From: Ligustrum vulgare | Taxonomy: Eukaryota > Streptophyta > Magnoliopsida > Lamiales > Oleaceae | Length of the DNA stretch: 64,000 nt | Direction of reading: 5' to 3' | Assembly: GCA_963555705.1 (NCBI GenBank) | Contig: OY743186.1 | Location: 38,179,241-38,243,240, forward strand | In this document: in pieces, positions 24,320 to 37,747 of the stretch | Layout of the letters: the number at the start of each line of letters is the position of its first letter | Position numbering within the stretch: position 1 is the first letter of the stretch | Program-made: the position numbers and the translations under genes | The notes under the pieces: model-generated | Told to the model about the DNA's origin: nothing | Database searches by the model: none | Seen by the model: only the letters and a program-made list of their open reading frames with translations

Positions 24320-26401
24320 TCATTCCTGCTCATCTAGTTTTCCAAAGAGCTCTTTCCAATGAGAAGCTGCGTCTTCTGGGGACCGAAAAGACCATATATG
24401 AGGCCTGGCCTTCTCCCGAGACTCCATAATTTCCTGCATCCACAAGTCCTAATTTTTATTCCAATTCAAAGCTAAGCCGCCTGTAAAGGTGACTCCAAAA
24501 GCTCATAAAAGATGATGAGGAAATTGTGATGCTGAAGACTTTCCTGATAAATAAAGCTAGACATTTGATATTTAATTGACAAACTTGTGAACAAAGTTGG
24601 AGTGATGATTTTGGGGCGCTATGTAACCAAAATTACATCCAAAGCCACGTTTGTTACGTAATAGGGAGTAAAAAACGGTGGAGTGAAGATACCATATTCG
24701 TCAGTTTCCACTGATCATGGATAAAGCTATATTTTCTGTAAAATATCCAATGAGTACATGATAATACAGTAGAGAGAAAAGAGCTGCATTTACCAGAAAA
24801 TTATCCTATTGAGTATAATAATAACCGATTTCTTCTTCTATTATTATTATTATAAATAGACTGTGTTGCCCATGCAATGATAAATAGTACAAATAATTGT
24901 AGTCTAGACATATCAGTTTTCATATCTATCGTAAGTTGTAAATGGCATTTCTACGAAGTTATGCAGCGATGAAAATGCAAACATAAAAATAAACAATTTG
25001 GGATATCCTAATCCTATATACCACACCTTTTATATCTTGAGAAAAGTCCATTTGAAGTTCATATGATGGAGTCCATCTCTGTGAATTGTGATACACTTTC
25101 ATCTCCCGAAGTTGCATCTATAAGTTTTAGTTTCTTTTGTAGTGCTACGAGGTAATATAATAACAGGTCTCTATAAATAAGCATTGCCATAAAGGAAAGG
25201 CATCAACCATTCATACCAGATTACCGTTTTCCCACTGGATAATCCTAGAGTTTAAACTAATTACCTGCCTATAGTAGAGATTACCAATTGCACCTATGTC
25301 AGAGTCTATTGATGAAAGCTGCAATTTTATCCTTTGAAATTATTAGTGAACTATATATTTCTCATGCTAAGTTAATGTCTCAAGTATCCAACAATGAAGC
25401 AAAGTTCTGCCTGCAAATTCGAGACACACCTCTACTTCAGAAGATCTTTTCGTTTTTAGACTCAAACAATCCACAAGAGCAGTCCATTTTCCAGAACAAT
25501 TGTCAAGATCACCAAGCCGGTAGTATTGCTGCATCTGATGGACTGGAGCTGCCAAAACCCGACGATCCATAAATTTGATGATTATAAAATGGATAGCAGA
25601 TATCACAAATTAGTTTAAACATTCAAAGGGCCTGTGTATAGACAGGAAACCTAAATAAAATTAAAAATTGCAAATAAATTCAACCAAACGACTCCTGTGC
25701 TTAAACTTAGTACCAGACGACCTTCCAAAACCATTGGGATTAGTTTATACTAGTTAACTGAGCCAACTGGACGTTCCTACTTAACCCAACCCCAGAAATT
25801 TGCAGGATAAACAGAGTTGTGGTTCATCAGATTTTGTTCATGTTGTAAATTTGCTTAAACCTAAACTGCAGTTCTGTTTGAATTCTCGCCCTGTTTTCAC
25901 AATAAGGAAGCTAGATGCAGCCCTCAACGTTCATTGACAAAACCTTGAAAGAAAATACTAACAAAATGGGGCTCCTCCAACATCTAATGTCTCCATAAAG
26001 AAGAAAAGAATACATTTTATAAAATTTATGGTGGTTACAAGTTGTCTTGATGAGTATCCCATGGGTTTTGAAACCCATTGTTCTGTTCACGACTATTTGT
26101 GACAGCCAAGAAAAACTTAAATTTTTCTAATGCATTCATATGATGAAAAAGCTCTAAACTTACAATTTCCATTTAATCAACCATATCATGAATAAATCCG
26201 CTGTAGAGTTAATTTATTTAATCACAGGACATAATCGGTCGATTCATGAAATTATGGCCGCAGTGCCAAATCGTGGTAAAATTAGGAATTAAAGTAAAAA
26301 GGAGATTGCAGCGTACAATAGCAAAACCAGAGGGCGTCGAAGTGGGTGGTGCAGGATAATCGCCGCCGAGGGGCGGAGGCTTCTTCCTTCTCTAGACTCA
26401 T
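24320..26401 (-). CDS. DUF3128 / PANTS-like small cysteine protein (3 exons)
   Basis: Exons on the minus strand: 26317-26401, 25430-25548, 24320-24433. Phases join cleanly (85 + 119 + 114 nt) to a 105-aa protein. The middle exon gives SPVHQMQQYYRLG, LDNCSGKWTALVDCLSLKT, and the last gives REKARPHIWSFRSPEDAASH and ends FGKLDEQE. This layout matches the DUF3128 (UPF0545) family, whose animal member is PANTS/C22orf39 and whose plant members have the same PVHQ, YYR and KPHIW motifs. C and C-x9-C spaced cysteines (DNC...DC) are kept. Its plant role is not established; no targeting signal or membrane segment is evident. The first exon (MSLEKEEASAP...) is read as the start because its ATG opens the frame and its donor is GTACGC. 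It is too short per exon to stand out as an open frame. Confidence 0.85.
24434..26316. other. Introns of the DUF3128 gene
   Basis: The two introns are 996 nt (24434-25429) and 768 nt (25549-26316). They contain no clear transposon. The open frame seen on the plus strand at 25288-25572 is the antisense shadow of the middle exon plus intron. Confidence 0.6.
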
Positions 26402-26816
26402 CCGAGTCTCTCCTCCTTCCCGAGTCGAACCCAAAACTACCAAGCAAGCCCTACACGTTATACATCACAGGTTTCTACAACCAAAATGATTTATGGTAAC
26501 TGGATTTAGAAAATTATTTTTGTGATCAAATTTAATTTTTGTGCAAACTTTAGTGACCATTTCTGAAATTAAGAAAAGTCAAGAATCTCATAAGTCATAA
26601 GCTCATATAATGGATTCATTTGATAAATTTGTCCTTAAGTGTACAACTAATCAATGCAGAGGCCAGAGGGCTAATAAAGTACTAATACATACAGATTCAC
26701 AGACTAGTACTCTGACGGCGGGCACCCCTACTCACACACAAAGACGAAGTCAAGCACCTTCAAAAATACGCACAATCCAATTGCTGAGAGATTCGAATTT
26801 GATTTGGATTAAAATC
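26402..26816. promoter_or_regulatory. Shared divergent promoter region
   Basis: 415 bp separate the start codons of the minus-strand DUF3128 gene and the plus-strand RETICULATA-related gene. No convincing TATA box faces either way. The left end is GC-richer and CT-rich (TCTCCTCCTTCCC), the middle AT-rich. An in-frame ATG at 26610 upstream of the RER start lies inside it. A bidirectional, TATA-less promoter is the simplest reading. Confidence 0.5.
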
Positions 26817-29800
26817 ATGTCGTCAATTTGTGTTCCAACAGGCTTCACAATCTCCAAACTTTGCAATTCACCGGACGCTACCAATTCGCTGCATTACTGC
26901 ACAACCAGCAATGCCTATTTTGAAATTAAAATCTTTGCAGAACAAATGCCTTCGAATCACCCGTCCTTTAAGAACGGCAATAAAAAACTGTTCCGAATCA
27001 AATGCAGCGAATCAGAGTCCGTTGCCAAAACGATTCCTTTGTCAGAAGATTTTGAGGGTCCGAAAGTAGATGGGAATGGAGATGGCGGGGACGGCGGGGA
27101 TGATCTGTTTCCGCCAGGTGGTGGTGGAAACGGCGGTGGTGGAGAAGAGGGTGACGGTGATGAAAAGGAGTTTGGGCCGATAATGAAGTACGAGGATGTT
27201 GTAAAGGAGGCGGAAATTCGAGGTGCGAGTCTGCCACCGGATATGCTTGAAGCTGCAAAAACGACGGGTCTTCGGGAGCTTATTCTTGCTCGTTATTTAG
27301 ATTTGCAGGTGAAAATGCATGTCAATAATTTAGCACTAGTACGTCATTGAATTGGGACCATTAAACTGAAAGCGGAAAAGTTAATTTATTTTAGGTGAAT
27401 TTGAATCCTGCAGTTTCAATTGTTGGTCTTAATGGAAAATTTAGATAACATATACTAATTGTTGGTACATGTAAATGTATATAAATAAAATTTATCATGT
27501 TTATGCAAATAATATCAGTATATTTGTGAATGTTTATCTACATATTGGGTTTAATGATATTGTGATTAATATTGCAGGGTTCAGTTGGGCCGTTAGGATT
27601 TCTTATGAGACATTGCTCTATGCTTAGGAATCGCATGCTGGCAGATCCGTCATTTTTGTTTAAAGTTGGAACAGAGGTTCGTTCGAGTTTTTGTAATCGC
27701 TTATATGGTTTAGTGTATATAATTTAAACATTTAATCGGACTTTGTCACATTCTGATATTGAATGACAACAAAAAAATCTAATTTCTACTTTAGGGATAT
27801 CGTATTTTAAGAACTGATGAAATGATTGATAAGGTTATTGTTCTCCTGATTGTGATTATCTTACGGAAGATAATAGTTTCTTATTATGGGCTATAGCAAG
27901 CAATTACCTTAGACCGTGGCTTTGTTAACAAAGCCACTTTTGGCTATTTGGTGCATCAAATTTACCACTTATAAAGTTATAAAGACTTCTACGAAGTTAA
28001 GTTCATACAAACTTTAAGCAAAACTATAAAATACAAAATTGTTCTTCTTTCTTCCAACCAGGCTTATTCCACCTCCATCTTGCTTAAACTCAAAATCAAC
28101 AGTCCTTACCCCACACCACTGCTACCATTCTCCTTTATGTCCCACGTCTTCCCCATTCCAGCCCTCTCTCTATCAATGTTTCAACTTCACATGCTCCCAC
28201 TCTCCTCACCATTAGAGCTATCTTACCTCCTATAATGTAGTCCAATTGCCTCCATCTATATCTGTTCCATTTTTTCCTAATTCTATTTGCGACAGTTCTC
28301 CCTCACCGCAGCACCAAGTTTTATTTCTCATGCACCTTGAATTTCTCTCTCGCTCACATGCACCATGATCAATGGAGAATAATTATCTCAATGCCCTAAT
28401 ATTTTGTCTAACAATGATGTCAAATTCTCAACAGAACCGACTTCCTAATCCTTTACTAAATTCCTATTCTCATCTCAACGAGCACATGCAATTTTCTACT
28501 GGAAAATGAAAATGTGATTTGGCAACAAAAACTTGGATCCTTTTTCCCGTTCTATTTCTTGCCATTTTGTAGAGGAAAATAAGGTATCTTAGGTTATGTT
28601 TGATTGAAGATGGAAAAGGAAAATGCAAATATTTTCCTTTTCCATGTAAGTGAGAATATTTTTTCTTAACAAGATGGTTGGAAAACACTTGATTGGAAAA
28701 TGGTCTCATTTATGCATCAAAGGCTTGTACCCAAAAAATATTTTCTAGTTCAAATGTTTCAATCAAACCATTTAGCTGGAAAACATTTTTTTTTAAAGTG
28801 ACATTTTCCAGGAAAATGGAAAGCAATCAAACACAGCCTTAGATTCTCCATAGTGGGGGAAAGCTCTTTGAAGTCATCCACACTTCTATAGATAGTATAG
28901 TGTTTGCTTGAAATGTGTTTATTTGGACACATGTTACCTGTGGCATATAACTTTTCCGTTGATTGTTTGGTGGAGGATTGACTATTGATTTGGTTTTTCC
29001 AGGTGGTAATTGATTCTTGTTGTGCAACATTTGCAGAAGTCAAGCAAAGGGGAAAGGATTTCTGGGCCGAGTTTGAATTGTATGCTGCTGATCTTTTGGT
29101 TGGCATAGTTGTTGACATTGCTTTGGTTGGCATGTTGGCACCTTATGCTCGTATAGGCAAGCGGTCAGTTTCCAGTGGTTTTCTTGGACGCATACAGCAT
29201 GTTTGTGGAGCTCTTCCCAGCAGGTGAGTATTGCATTTGTAGGTTATAGATCTCAACTAGCTCTTGGAGTTCTCTCGATAAATTCTGCTCTGGGTACTCT
29301 TTTTGTTGCAACTTGTTTTCTCTTAACCTTTTGCTTGATGGTACCTAAAGATAATTTATCGATTATATAGAATGATTATATAGAATTGTAGTATGGTATC
29401 ATTAATTTTACATTTTTTAAGACTAAAATAGTAGGTTGGACAGGGGCTTAGGAAGGAAGCTGGCTTGTGGTTAAGAAATTAGGAGATTTTAGAAAGAGGA
29501 TAAAGTATTCTTTGATGGTCAATAACTTTCATCTCTGGTAAAACCCTGAGATAGCAGTAATCCTCTTTTGCTAACTTCAAGTAAAAACATGTCTTGAATT
29601 TTAGCATTTTGAGAAACAAGGCATCTTTCCCTGAGAAAAGGAAATATAGTGGAGAATTGATTTTCTATTCACCTTTTCATTAGCTAGCTTGTGATGTAAC
29701 TTAAAATGTGAGGAAAAACAACATTAGTGATTAAAATGTGAGGAAAAACTAGGAGATTTTTTGGAATCTATGCATTGTTTTCTTGTTTTTGTAGTTTTAA

Positions 29801-32681
29801 CCCATACATGCAGCATTTTAGAATTGAACTTCTGAATGTTAAAATCCTTCCTAGCAGAATTCTATTTATAAAATCGTTAAGTGAAGTACAAAATGTAGAA
29901 TGTAAAGAAAACAAATATATGATTTACCGTAATAATATTGATTAAAACTTCATTGCGAATTGCCTAATAAAATGATTTTCTGAACAAGCCTTGAACATGT
30001 TGTCTCTATCAGTTGATCATCTGACAGTAAATTTGTGGTCATATAGTGTTTTTGAAGCTGAGAGACCGGGAACCAAATTTTCATCACAGCAGCGGATCGC
30101 AACATACTTTTACAAGGTAATACCTGCTAAGGACTCATCCAAGACTGCCATGATTTAAGAGCTCAATTTCTGAAGAAATGCTTTCTCATCTTCTATGCCC
30201 GGTCATAAGGAAGCTTGACCGGCCCTTGTAGTTACATGGTTGTTGTTGACCGCTGATGTGCCTATTCGAATGTAGGGTGTATTGTATGGCTCGGTTGGAT
30301 TCGGTTGTGGCCTTATTGGCCAAGGCATTGCAAATATGATCATGACGGCTAAAAGGTAAAGAAAAGCATTTGATCTTTCCTGCTTTCTGTTTATTTCATC
30401 CATTTATTTTGAGTGTTGTTAAGATCTGGATTGATGAATTAGCAGTCAGTTAACTGCTCTTTACTAGTGAAATTGTTTGTAATCTAGACTTTATGCTACT
30501 GAAGTAGACGGCGTGTTGTTTCAAAAGATTTAAATGATAAAATCTAATTGCTTTTGCTTGCCCAAGATAAAATTGATCTGAATCATTCTACTAATCTTCA
30601 GTAAGTCTCCTAGAGGGCTTGGAAGGATAGAAATCTTTATTATTTTTATCATGTTCTGTTGTATATAATAGACTAAATGTATCACCTAAGGATATGTTCA
30701 ATCACATTGTTTGTTGTTCCGCAAACTATCAATACAAAATTTCTCCTATTGGCTGTTGTGAACCGCTGTTACCCACTTTGGTTAATGTACAGTCATCTGG
30801 GTAAATGTTTGTTTTCTTCATGGGTTATCTACATGGATGCATCTTTCTACATGACAGGAGTATAAAGAAGTCAGAAGAAGACATACCTGTGCCCCCCTTG
30901 GTGAAAAGTGCTGTCCTATGGGGTATGTTAAATTTTTTACTTGTATTTATTTATTTTTAAAGTCTTGGGAAGATATGGATAATAATAAGTGCAATGCCCA
31001 TCTTGATGTATTGCCATAGAGTGCTTTGTTTCTTGAGATCACTATATGATATTGGGCTGGAGGATCATAAGATTCATAACTGACATCGAAGACTGATTTT
31101 CCCAATTTTGGAGGCGAAAAGAAAGAGGAAAATAGTAGGGTGCAAGAGGAATATGATGGGTATGGAGGTTAAAGATTCAAGTTATTAAAGAGGCCGAAAA
31201 TGAATATTTCTGTGCTGAGGCCATTGATGCTTCAAAATTGTGAAATTAAAGAAGAAAGAGAAGAACAAACTTTATGCACCCCACCTAGAATCCCATGACA
31301 TCACCAAGGGTTTTATTGCATCAACACAGTTGTAAAAATATGGTCCAAAAACTCTTTCAAGTTCAATAATGAGATCTCAAATTAAAAAACAAAAGCAGAA
31401 TATTTATAGACTCCAAATATCTCCTATTCTTATTAGGATATAACCAAAATTCTTGAAATTATAGAAAATTTACAATTAGCAAAAAATGATCTGGATTAAA
31501 ATTTGATATAAGAGAATAGTTTTAAGGTTAAATATTTAAGATACTAATATGGTTGAACGATAAGGTATTCTTTCAGTACATAAGTCTTATATTTGCTTCC
31601 TCTACCATTTTAATGTATGGATCAAATCTCCGTTAATACATTTACTCTATATGTTCTTATCAATTCTGGTAATGAATTTTATTTTGCACTACGACAACAT
31701 GCTTGCCTTGGAGTATCATCATATTTCTCTGCTCTTTTTTTTTTTAATTCATTTTCTCTTCCCTTGTATGAAGATCCTTGGTGATTAATCTTGGTTCGTT
31801 ACAGAACACTGAACATTCAGATGTATTTTGCAACAAATTTAACTGTCCATGGATGTCAGCTGTATAATTTTAACGTCTCAGAGTTGTTTATAAGGTCCTG
31901 GTGTACTCCATCATTCATTCAAGTCTTTAAGTTGCATACATCCACATGGTGTTAGAGCTGGGAGGTTTATTCACTGTCTGGGACCTGTTTGCTGCTTCTG
32001 TTATTTCTGTCTTTTACTTCATTTTAGGCCATTCCTTCAGTCCATCTATTCCCATTGAGCTGTACTATTTCATTGGCCCCAAGTTTCTGTTTATGATGTG
32101 GTAGCCCAGCTGCACTCCTCACTCAGTGTCTCACTTGAACTATCCACTACTTCCACTTCACACATCAGTCTGTAAATAAAGCCTGGGTTACCATGTGAGT
32201 CTATTTGAGTCATGATATCTCAAATTGACGAATAAAGGTCTTTTAAGGTGGTTTATAAAGTCTTGGGGCTACAACATAACCACTCCAATGTTGGATGCTT
32301 CCTGCATGTCATATCAGTTGCGACCCTTAATTTAATTTTGCAATAAATATTTTATATTTGAATGCTTGATTCGCCTTCAGTTGCAGCTGATAGGAATTCT
32401 TTTTGAGTAATTTCTTGTTGTTTGTCATAGTTTTCCCTGTTCACAATTATTTATTCCTCTTTTTGGTGTTCTTTTTACTTCAACCAGGTGTTTTTCTTGC
32501 GGTATCTTCAAACACTCGTTACCAGATTATTAATGGATTGGAGCGTGTTGTAGAAGCTTCACCATTGGCGAAACAGATCCCACCTGTCGCCATGGCTTTC
32601 ACAGTGGGTGTACGGTTTGCCAACAATATATATGGTGGAATGCAGTTTGTAGATTGGGCTAAATGGAGTGGAGTTCAATAG
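26817..32681 (+). CDS. RER: RETICULATA-RELATED plastid protein, DUF3411 (7 exons)
   Basis: Exons: 26817-27308, 27578-27676, 29003-29223, 30047-30116, 30276-30355, 30858-30922, 32488-32681. They sum to 1221 nt (406 aa) with consistent phases. Residues 1 to about 62 are rich in Ser/Thr/Asn with little acid and fit a chloroplast transit peptide. A Gly/Asp-rich linker follows (about 85-118), then MKYEDVVKEAEIRGASLP and the DUF3411 membrane region (GPLGFLMRHCSMLRNRMLAD, FELYAADLLVGIVVD, YGSVGFGCGLIGQGIANMIM), ending in FVDWAKWSGVQ. Family members sit in the plastid envelope and affect mesophyll and leaf development; exact transport role is unknown. I chose ATG 26817 over the in-frame 26610 because it puts the transit peptide at the N terminus. 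RER3/4-like is my guess within the family. Confidence 0.93.
28592..28838. mobile_element. Tourist-like MITE in RER intron 2
   Basis: Ends GGTTATGTTTGATTG and CAATCAAACACAGCC with TTA at 28589-28591 and 28839-28841. 247 bp in the 1.33-kb intron. The inside repeats TTTTCC(A/T)/GGAAAA pairs. Confidence 0.75.
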
Positions 32682-33767
32682 CTACTCTTGGCAGGATTTT
32701 CGACATCTTTTCGCTTATTCTCTCTTTCAGAAATCGAGAAACAGACCGATAAAGAAAATTGGAACAAAAGAAAAGATGAACTTAGGAGAAGGTTTTATTT
32801 TCAATATGACTTCATTCTACTAGCTTGAGAGCTCACTTTTAAATATATTTTAGTGGGGGGCCTTTGACCCCGAGATAGAAAGACTCTTATTTGATGACGA
32901 ATTTCTGATTACGTGTTTGAAAATGTTCCAGATTCATTCTTTATTAAGCTTATGTTGGACATGTTTTTTCATGGCGACTTCAGCTTTACTGTAATTCGTT
33001 ACTCTGTGTTATTATTGTTCAACAGTCTCGCTCTATTGTCCATCGTGGGCAACATCATAATTGTCCACATCCAATGAAAACAGTCCAAGCGTCGAATTTT
33101 AAATAATAGAACACTTGACTATTTTATATTGGAGATGAACAAGTCTTAGTGGGCAATAGCATTTTCGTATTGTTCGATAGGGATCATTTAGTAGAGATGT
33201 TTGCTCTATTCTTTGGCCGCATATAATGTTGTATGATGATTACGTATTTGTAGGTATGCAGCCACTCTTTGATAAACTGTTTATAAACAGTTGTTTATAA
33301 ATATTGTTTGTATACAGCGATAAATTTTACCAGAGTTAAAAACAATAGGACTTAAAAATGCATAATAATTTTATTATTATACATTTTGTCCCATATTTTG
33401 CAGATTGTATTTTGCGATTTTGAAATAGCAGATGGTCTGATTTCTAGAGTTTGGAGCTATTGCTCAATTACTTGAAGACATTGTAGAAGAATGTCGGATT
33501 TAAATTGCCTTTGGAAACCTACTTGTGTGTGTGCGCGACTAACTTACACACGAATGTCAGGACGAACGTACAGTTTGGAGACATTAACAGCCAATAACTG
33601 AAAATATTATAATTTTGACCCTTCACAAAGTTATAGGTTGGTTTCATGTAGGATGTAGCTATATATTTATAAACAATTGCTTGCTCTGTGATTTACAAAT
33701 CCCATATCCAACTTTATGGAAGGGGGTTGTGACTCTTGTGAGAGGCAAAATTCTCTTATTACAACAC
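32682..33767. other. Region between convergent RER and NPH3 genes
   Basis: 3' UTRs of both genes should lie here. A short element at about 33007-33190 carries TTGTCCATCGTGGGCAACA ... GTGGGCAATAGC. It is related to pieces at 12.6 and 39.3 kb. No further gene seen. Confidence 0.45.
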
Positions 33768-36129
33768 TCAAAACAAAGAGAAACTTTTTCGATGTCGGGG
33801 ATGTCGGGGGTGCCAGGAGGAAGATTTTGCCTGCTCGGCTGATGCTCTGGGAGTCGGTGCTGTGCTCTCCGCGATATCTGGTTCGGCATCTGAAGACCGG
33901 GGAAGCAGCTTGCATCCAATCCTCCGAGTTCTAAGGTAACTATGTGACTTAGTCACCTTTTTCATTTCCTCCTTAATTTTAGTGAATTCCTGTTCTAGCT
34001 CTCCAACTCGAGTCCTCATCCTTTCCATGTCAACTCTCAGAACCTGGTTCTCACGAACAACCGTTACCCACCCATCTCGTTGACCCGTTATTTCATTTGG
34101 GGCAGCCGATGAAGCCGCTGGGGCACTTTCAGAATCCAAGCCGTTCAGGCAGCCGGCTAAAGCCCTCCTCAGCTGCATTTGTTCAAAGAACAAGACTTGA
34201 AGAATAACTCTAAGGGGTAACCTTCCATTTTGGGATGCATGAGCACATGCATCAATAGAAAGCTTCTGAAAATCAATAATGTTGCAAAGCTGCTCCATCT
34301 CTCTCTCTGAGAGCCATGGATGTGCCTGAATAATTTCATGAAAATTCATCAAAATCCGAATTCAGGAAGGAAATTCTCTGTTGAAACTTTAAGCATAAGA
34401 TTATTCGAACCTTAAAGTATATATCCAGTGCTCGGTAGAGTCCATCATGCAAAGATCTTGAAGATTCTGGCAAGGCTTCTGCCAATGCACGTATCTGTCC
34501 AGGCTTCAAGTTCACATCAGAAGCAACCTCCGCTATATAGTTATCAACCAATCTAGCAACTCTCATCAACCGTCCCAACGATGGTGACGATTCTAGATCC
34601 AATGATGGTTCAGAAGATACAAAATGATGAATCATCCTTCCAAAGCAATCTATGTTATATAAAGTATCGGAATCTGAGTAATTAGGTATAAGCAGACTAT
34701 CGAGGGTTGCAAGTTCTAGCTGCATCCCTATTCTCCTTTCCAAAGCGTCCTGGCATGCGTGGTTAACCCTCAATATCAATGCAACACGTAGAAGTCCCGA
34801 TAGAAAACAACAAATCGATTTACCCTTCTTTTCAGGCAGCAGTTTCACGACACTTTCCAATAGAACGCTCTGGTCAACGGCTGCAGGCGTCGTGCCAAAA
34901 CTAGCAACCGATCTGGATATGCCACTTTGTCCGCCCTGCCAACGGCTCAACCCAGGAATGTACTTTTTGCAATAATACATTATAGCTCCAGATAAATTTT
35001 CGGGTCGTAATCCTCTGGCTTCCATCGACTGAATTAGTCTTTCAAACAACTCAACGTTGAGATATGAGATGTCTTCGAACCACCAGTCGGATTCTATGCT
35101 ATGGATTCTTGCACCAGTGTTTATCCCATTCCACAGGATGCTACCTCCCGGGCTCTGCAAGCTACCATACATCATCATAGGCCATCCGAACAGAGAAGTG
35201 TCAGTACAGACCATAACAGATAAAGCGTTCAGACATCTACCAACTATGTGAAGATTTTCTGCTCTTGAAATAACTGGTTCACAACTTCTAAGAGCCAAAA
35301 TGCAGTCCTTCCAGTTTTGTAGAACATGTTTGTGGAAGAAACTCTCTGAATTGGGCAACAAATTATCTTCTCCATAATCGTCTGTCATCTCGAGGTAATC
35401 TGCAGCACAATACATCGTTACCACGTTCCTCGGAGTCAACTCTACTCGACCACCATAACAGAATTTAACTATAGCCAAAAATGTATCAGATTGGCCAGGG
35501 AATTCTTCAAGATTAACCGCAAATCTCTTCTTGTTTGTAATCTGTGTTTCTTCAACAATGTTTGCTATCCTCCCGCATCTAGATAGAAGAGGAAACTGGA
35601 AAAGAAGCACCAGAACCCATGTAATCCCCAAAATGTAAGAATTAAACCACCTGAATTACCAAAATCAACCAAATTCTGTTGAATTTATTAATTCGCATCA
35701 GAACCCTCAATTCCTTTAAATCATTCTTATAAGAACATGAAATCTAGACTCCAAACTATAAAATTTTTCAAATGGGAGACTATCTATCCTCCCTGCACTA
35801 TGGTTCTTTATATTATTACAGTGTTAGCATCTTGATGAAATCTGGAGAACCCCGTTGATCAAATGCGTGTCTACATCCCAGCATATCAGCAAGAAGCTAC
35901 TCTTAAGAACTATCAAAGAACATTCAAAGACAAACTAATCATCTTTCTTCTTTAGGTGAGATTTTAAATGCATGAAAAGAAAAGGAAAAAAAAAAAAAAT
36001 TACCTTGTGAAGGTGAAAGCTTATTCCATTCACCACCAGTGTGATATCACTTGGCAGCCTCGAATTGCAGAACCTAAAAGGAAAAGGAAAAGGAAAACCC
36101 GACGAAGCATTACCCTCGGCAAGTCGCAT
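33768..36129 (-). CDS. BTB/POZ and NPH3 domain protein (3 exons)
   Basis: Exons on the minus strand: 36004-36129, 34411-35595, 33768-34325, totalling 1869 nt (622 aa). The BTB/POZ fold covers about residues 27-130 (LPSDITLVVNGISFHLHKFP ... TVMYCAADYLEM region). The NPH3 domain covers roughly 200-470 (DWWFEDISYLNVELFERLIQ, SGAIMYYCKKYIPG, HDGLYRALDIYFKAHP, then WLSEREMEQLCNIIDFQKLS). A coiled-coil segment follows (RENQVLRVDMERMRTRVGEL ... KIKEEMKK) and a basic, Ser-rich tail. Family members are substrate adaptors of CUL3 ubiquitin ligases and plasma-membrane partners of phototropin or auxin transport; the target of this one is unknown. Length and start resemble Arabidopsis At5g48130, which I offer as a likely relative only. 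A CAG just upstream of the ATG could be a 5' UTR splice site. Confidence 0.93.
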
Positions 36130-36221
36130 ATGAACTGAAAAAAGGACTCATAAAGTTCTTTTCGCTAGTAAAGAGTGCAATTTTTCCTCGCCCCAGAATC
36201 GTTACTCTCCATCACAGTGAA

Positions 36222-36229
36222 GTATATAT
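36222..36229 (-). promoter_or_regulatory. Possible TATA box of the NPH3 gene
   Basis: CTATATATAC on the minus strand, 93 bases before the start codon. A transcription start about 30 bases on would leave a leader of roughly 65 nt. If the ATG is instead preceded by a leader intron, this would not be the promoter. Confidence 0.35.
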
Positions 36230-36483
36230 AGCATCACTGAAGCACAAGTTAAATTTGAAATTAATTAATCTTCCTCAGGCAACTTTTGCTGAGAAATTAG
36301 ATGACGAATTCCCTGAACTTAAAACAACAGTGATTACGTGAGTTTATAAACTCTTAGGATAATAGAACACAAATTCATAGCATAATAGAACACGGCACAT
36401 CTCTGATCTCTCCCTCTGAGTGAGCGGGCGTTCATGGATGGTCAAGAAATAAATAGAATTCTCAGAAATATACATTGAATTTT

Positions 36484-36486
<3 letters not shown>

Positions 36487-36521
<35 letters not shown>
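36487..36521. repeat. (GA)n microsatellite upstream of NPH3
   Basis: About 17 AG units; on the gene's strand this is a (CT)n run 360 bases upstream of the start codon. Confidence 0.9.
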
Positions 36522-36526
<5 letters not shown>

Positions 36527-36996
36527 TACCATTCATTTCCTTGGAGATAAAATACAGAACTTCTGCCAGCAGGGGCCATCACGAGCCAAACCTTTCAATT
36601 CTCGACAGCCCTCGTCCTTTCTGAATAATACTCACTTCAATTCTTTTAAAGCAAATAGTCGATTCAATTCAATTCTGCCCAGCTGAATTCAAATTTCCTC
36701 TCTTTTATCTCGCTCGAAACCAGAAAACACACACTGCAATTCAATAGATTACATACTACAGAACCCTGACATTATGATGCCCACAGCTCAGTACTTCATT
36801 AATTATTATTCCATATCAACAACAGATACCCAGTTTCCGACAAAATAAAACTGAGTTTTCCGAACAACCTTTGGTAACAGGAGAAAACGACAATGACCCA
36901 TAAAGACTCCTATATCTTTACAAAAAAGCCCAGCTCACTGTTCTTAACAATACAGCAACAGTATGGACCAAACTTTACTTCACATATCTTATTATT

Positions 36997-37034
<38 letters not shown>

Positions 37035-37747
37035 CGTGTAAATGTCAGAACATAGTAAGAAGTACCCTGTGTTCTTATTGAAAAACAGAGGCGGCAATTC
37101 GTGCAAATATTCGAGTTTTAACTGATATGTTTGTGTTTAAACATTTCGTTATGAGTTTGACCCGTTTCCATGATCATTACACTTGAATACGTGTCTTCAA
37201 ATTGTGTGGGGGTGATTGAACAGCCAGAAGCGAATATAGGCCGGCCGCCGGCCGAGGAGAGACGGAGACAAGAAGACATGTCACATGACTAATCATGAGA
37301 GAGAGAGAGAGAGGGGTTATCTGATATTCGGATCCCAATGCCAAATGTGTTCCCAGTTTATCACGCTTTCTGTGGAACATTTGGCGTAGGAATCTAGGAG
37401 GATGTGGATCATGAGCAGTGGGGCACTGTGTTTTGTGCTTTCTTTGTTCAGTTCAAATTGTGCTTTTTAAAGTCAGAAATTGCTACAATTTCGTATCAAC
37501 TCTGTTAAAGAAGCCACTGTTCGGGAAGTGTTGTGACATGTAATCATTAGTGTTATTTGTATTTTTAACGTAAAATTTATGATTAAAAAATGAAGAAAAA
37601 AAATTTATATGATTAAAAAAAATAATTTGAAATTCGTGCTGATTATAATATTGAATTGCCGAATGCTGGCGAAGTCACACGATATAGTCTTCTAAAAGAA
37701 AATGACAAATAGTCATACTTTGGGCGTCACAGTAGATTTAAATCAGC
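36522..37747. other. Upstream flank of NPH3, no gene seen
   Basis: Contains an (ATT)n run at about 37001-37033, a short GA run at 37297-37313 and part of an AAAATTTATGATTAAAAAATGA element near 37560-37660. The frames here do not resemble proteins I know. Confidence 0.4.

Noticed and set aside
33659..33934. Several overlapping frames at the 3' end of the NPH3 gene
   Set aside because: They are shadows of the NPH3 last exon on the same and opposite strand.
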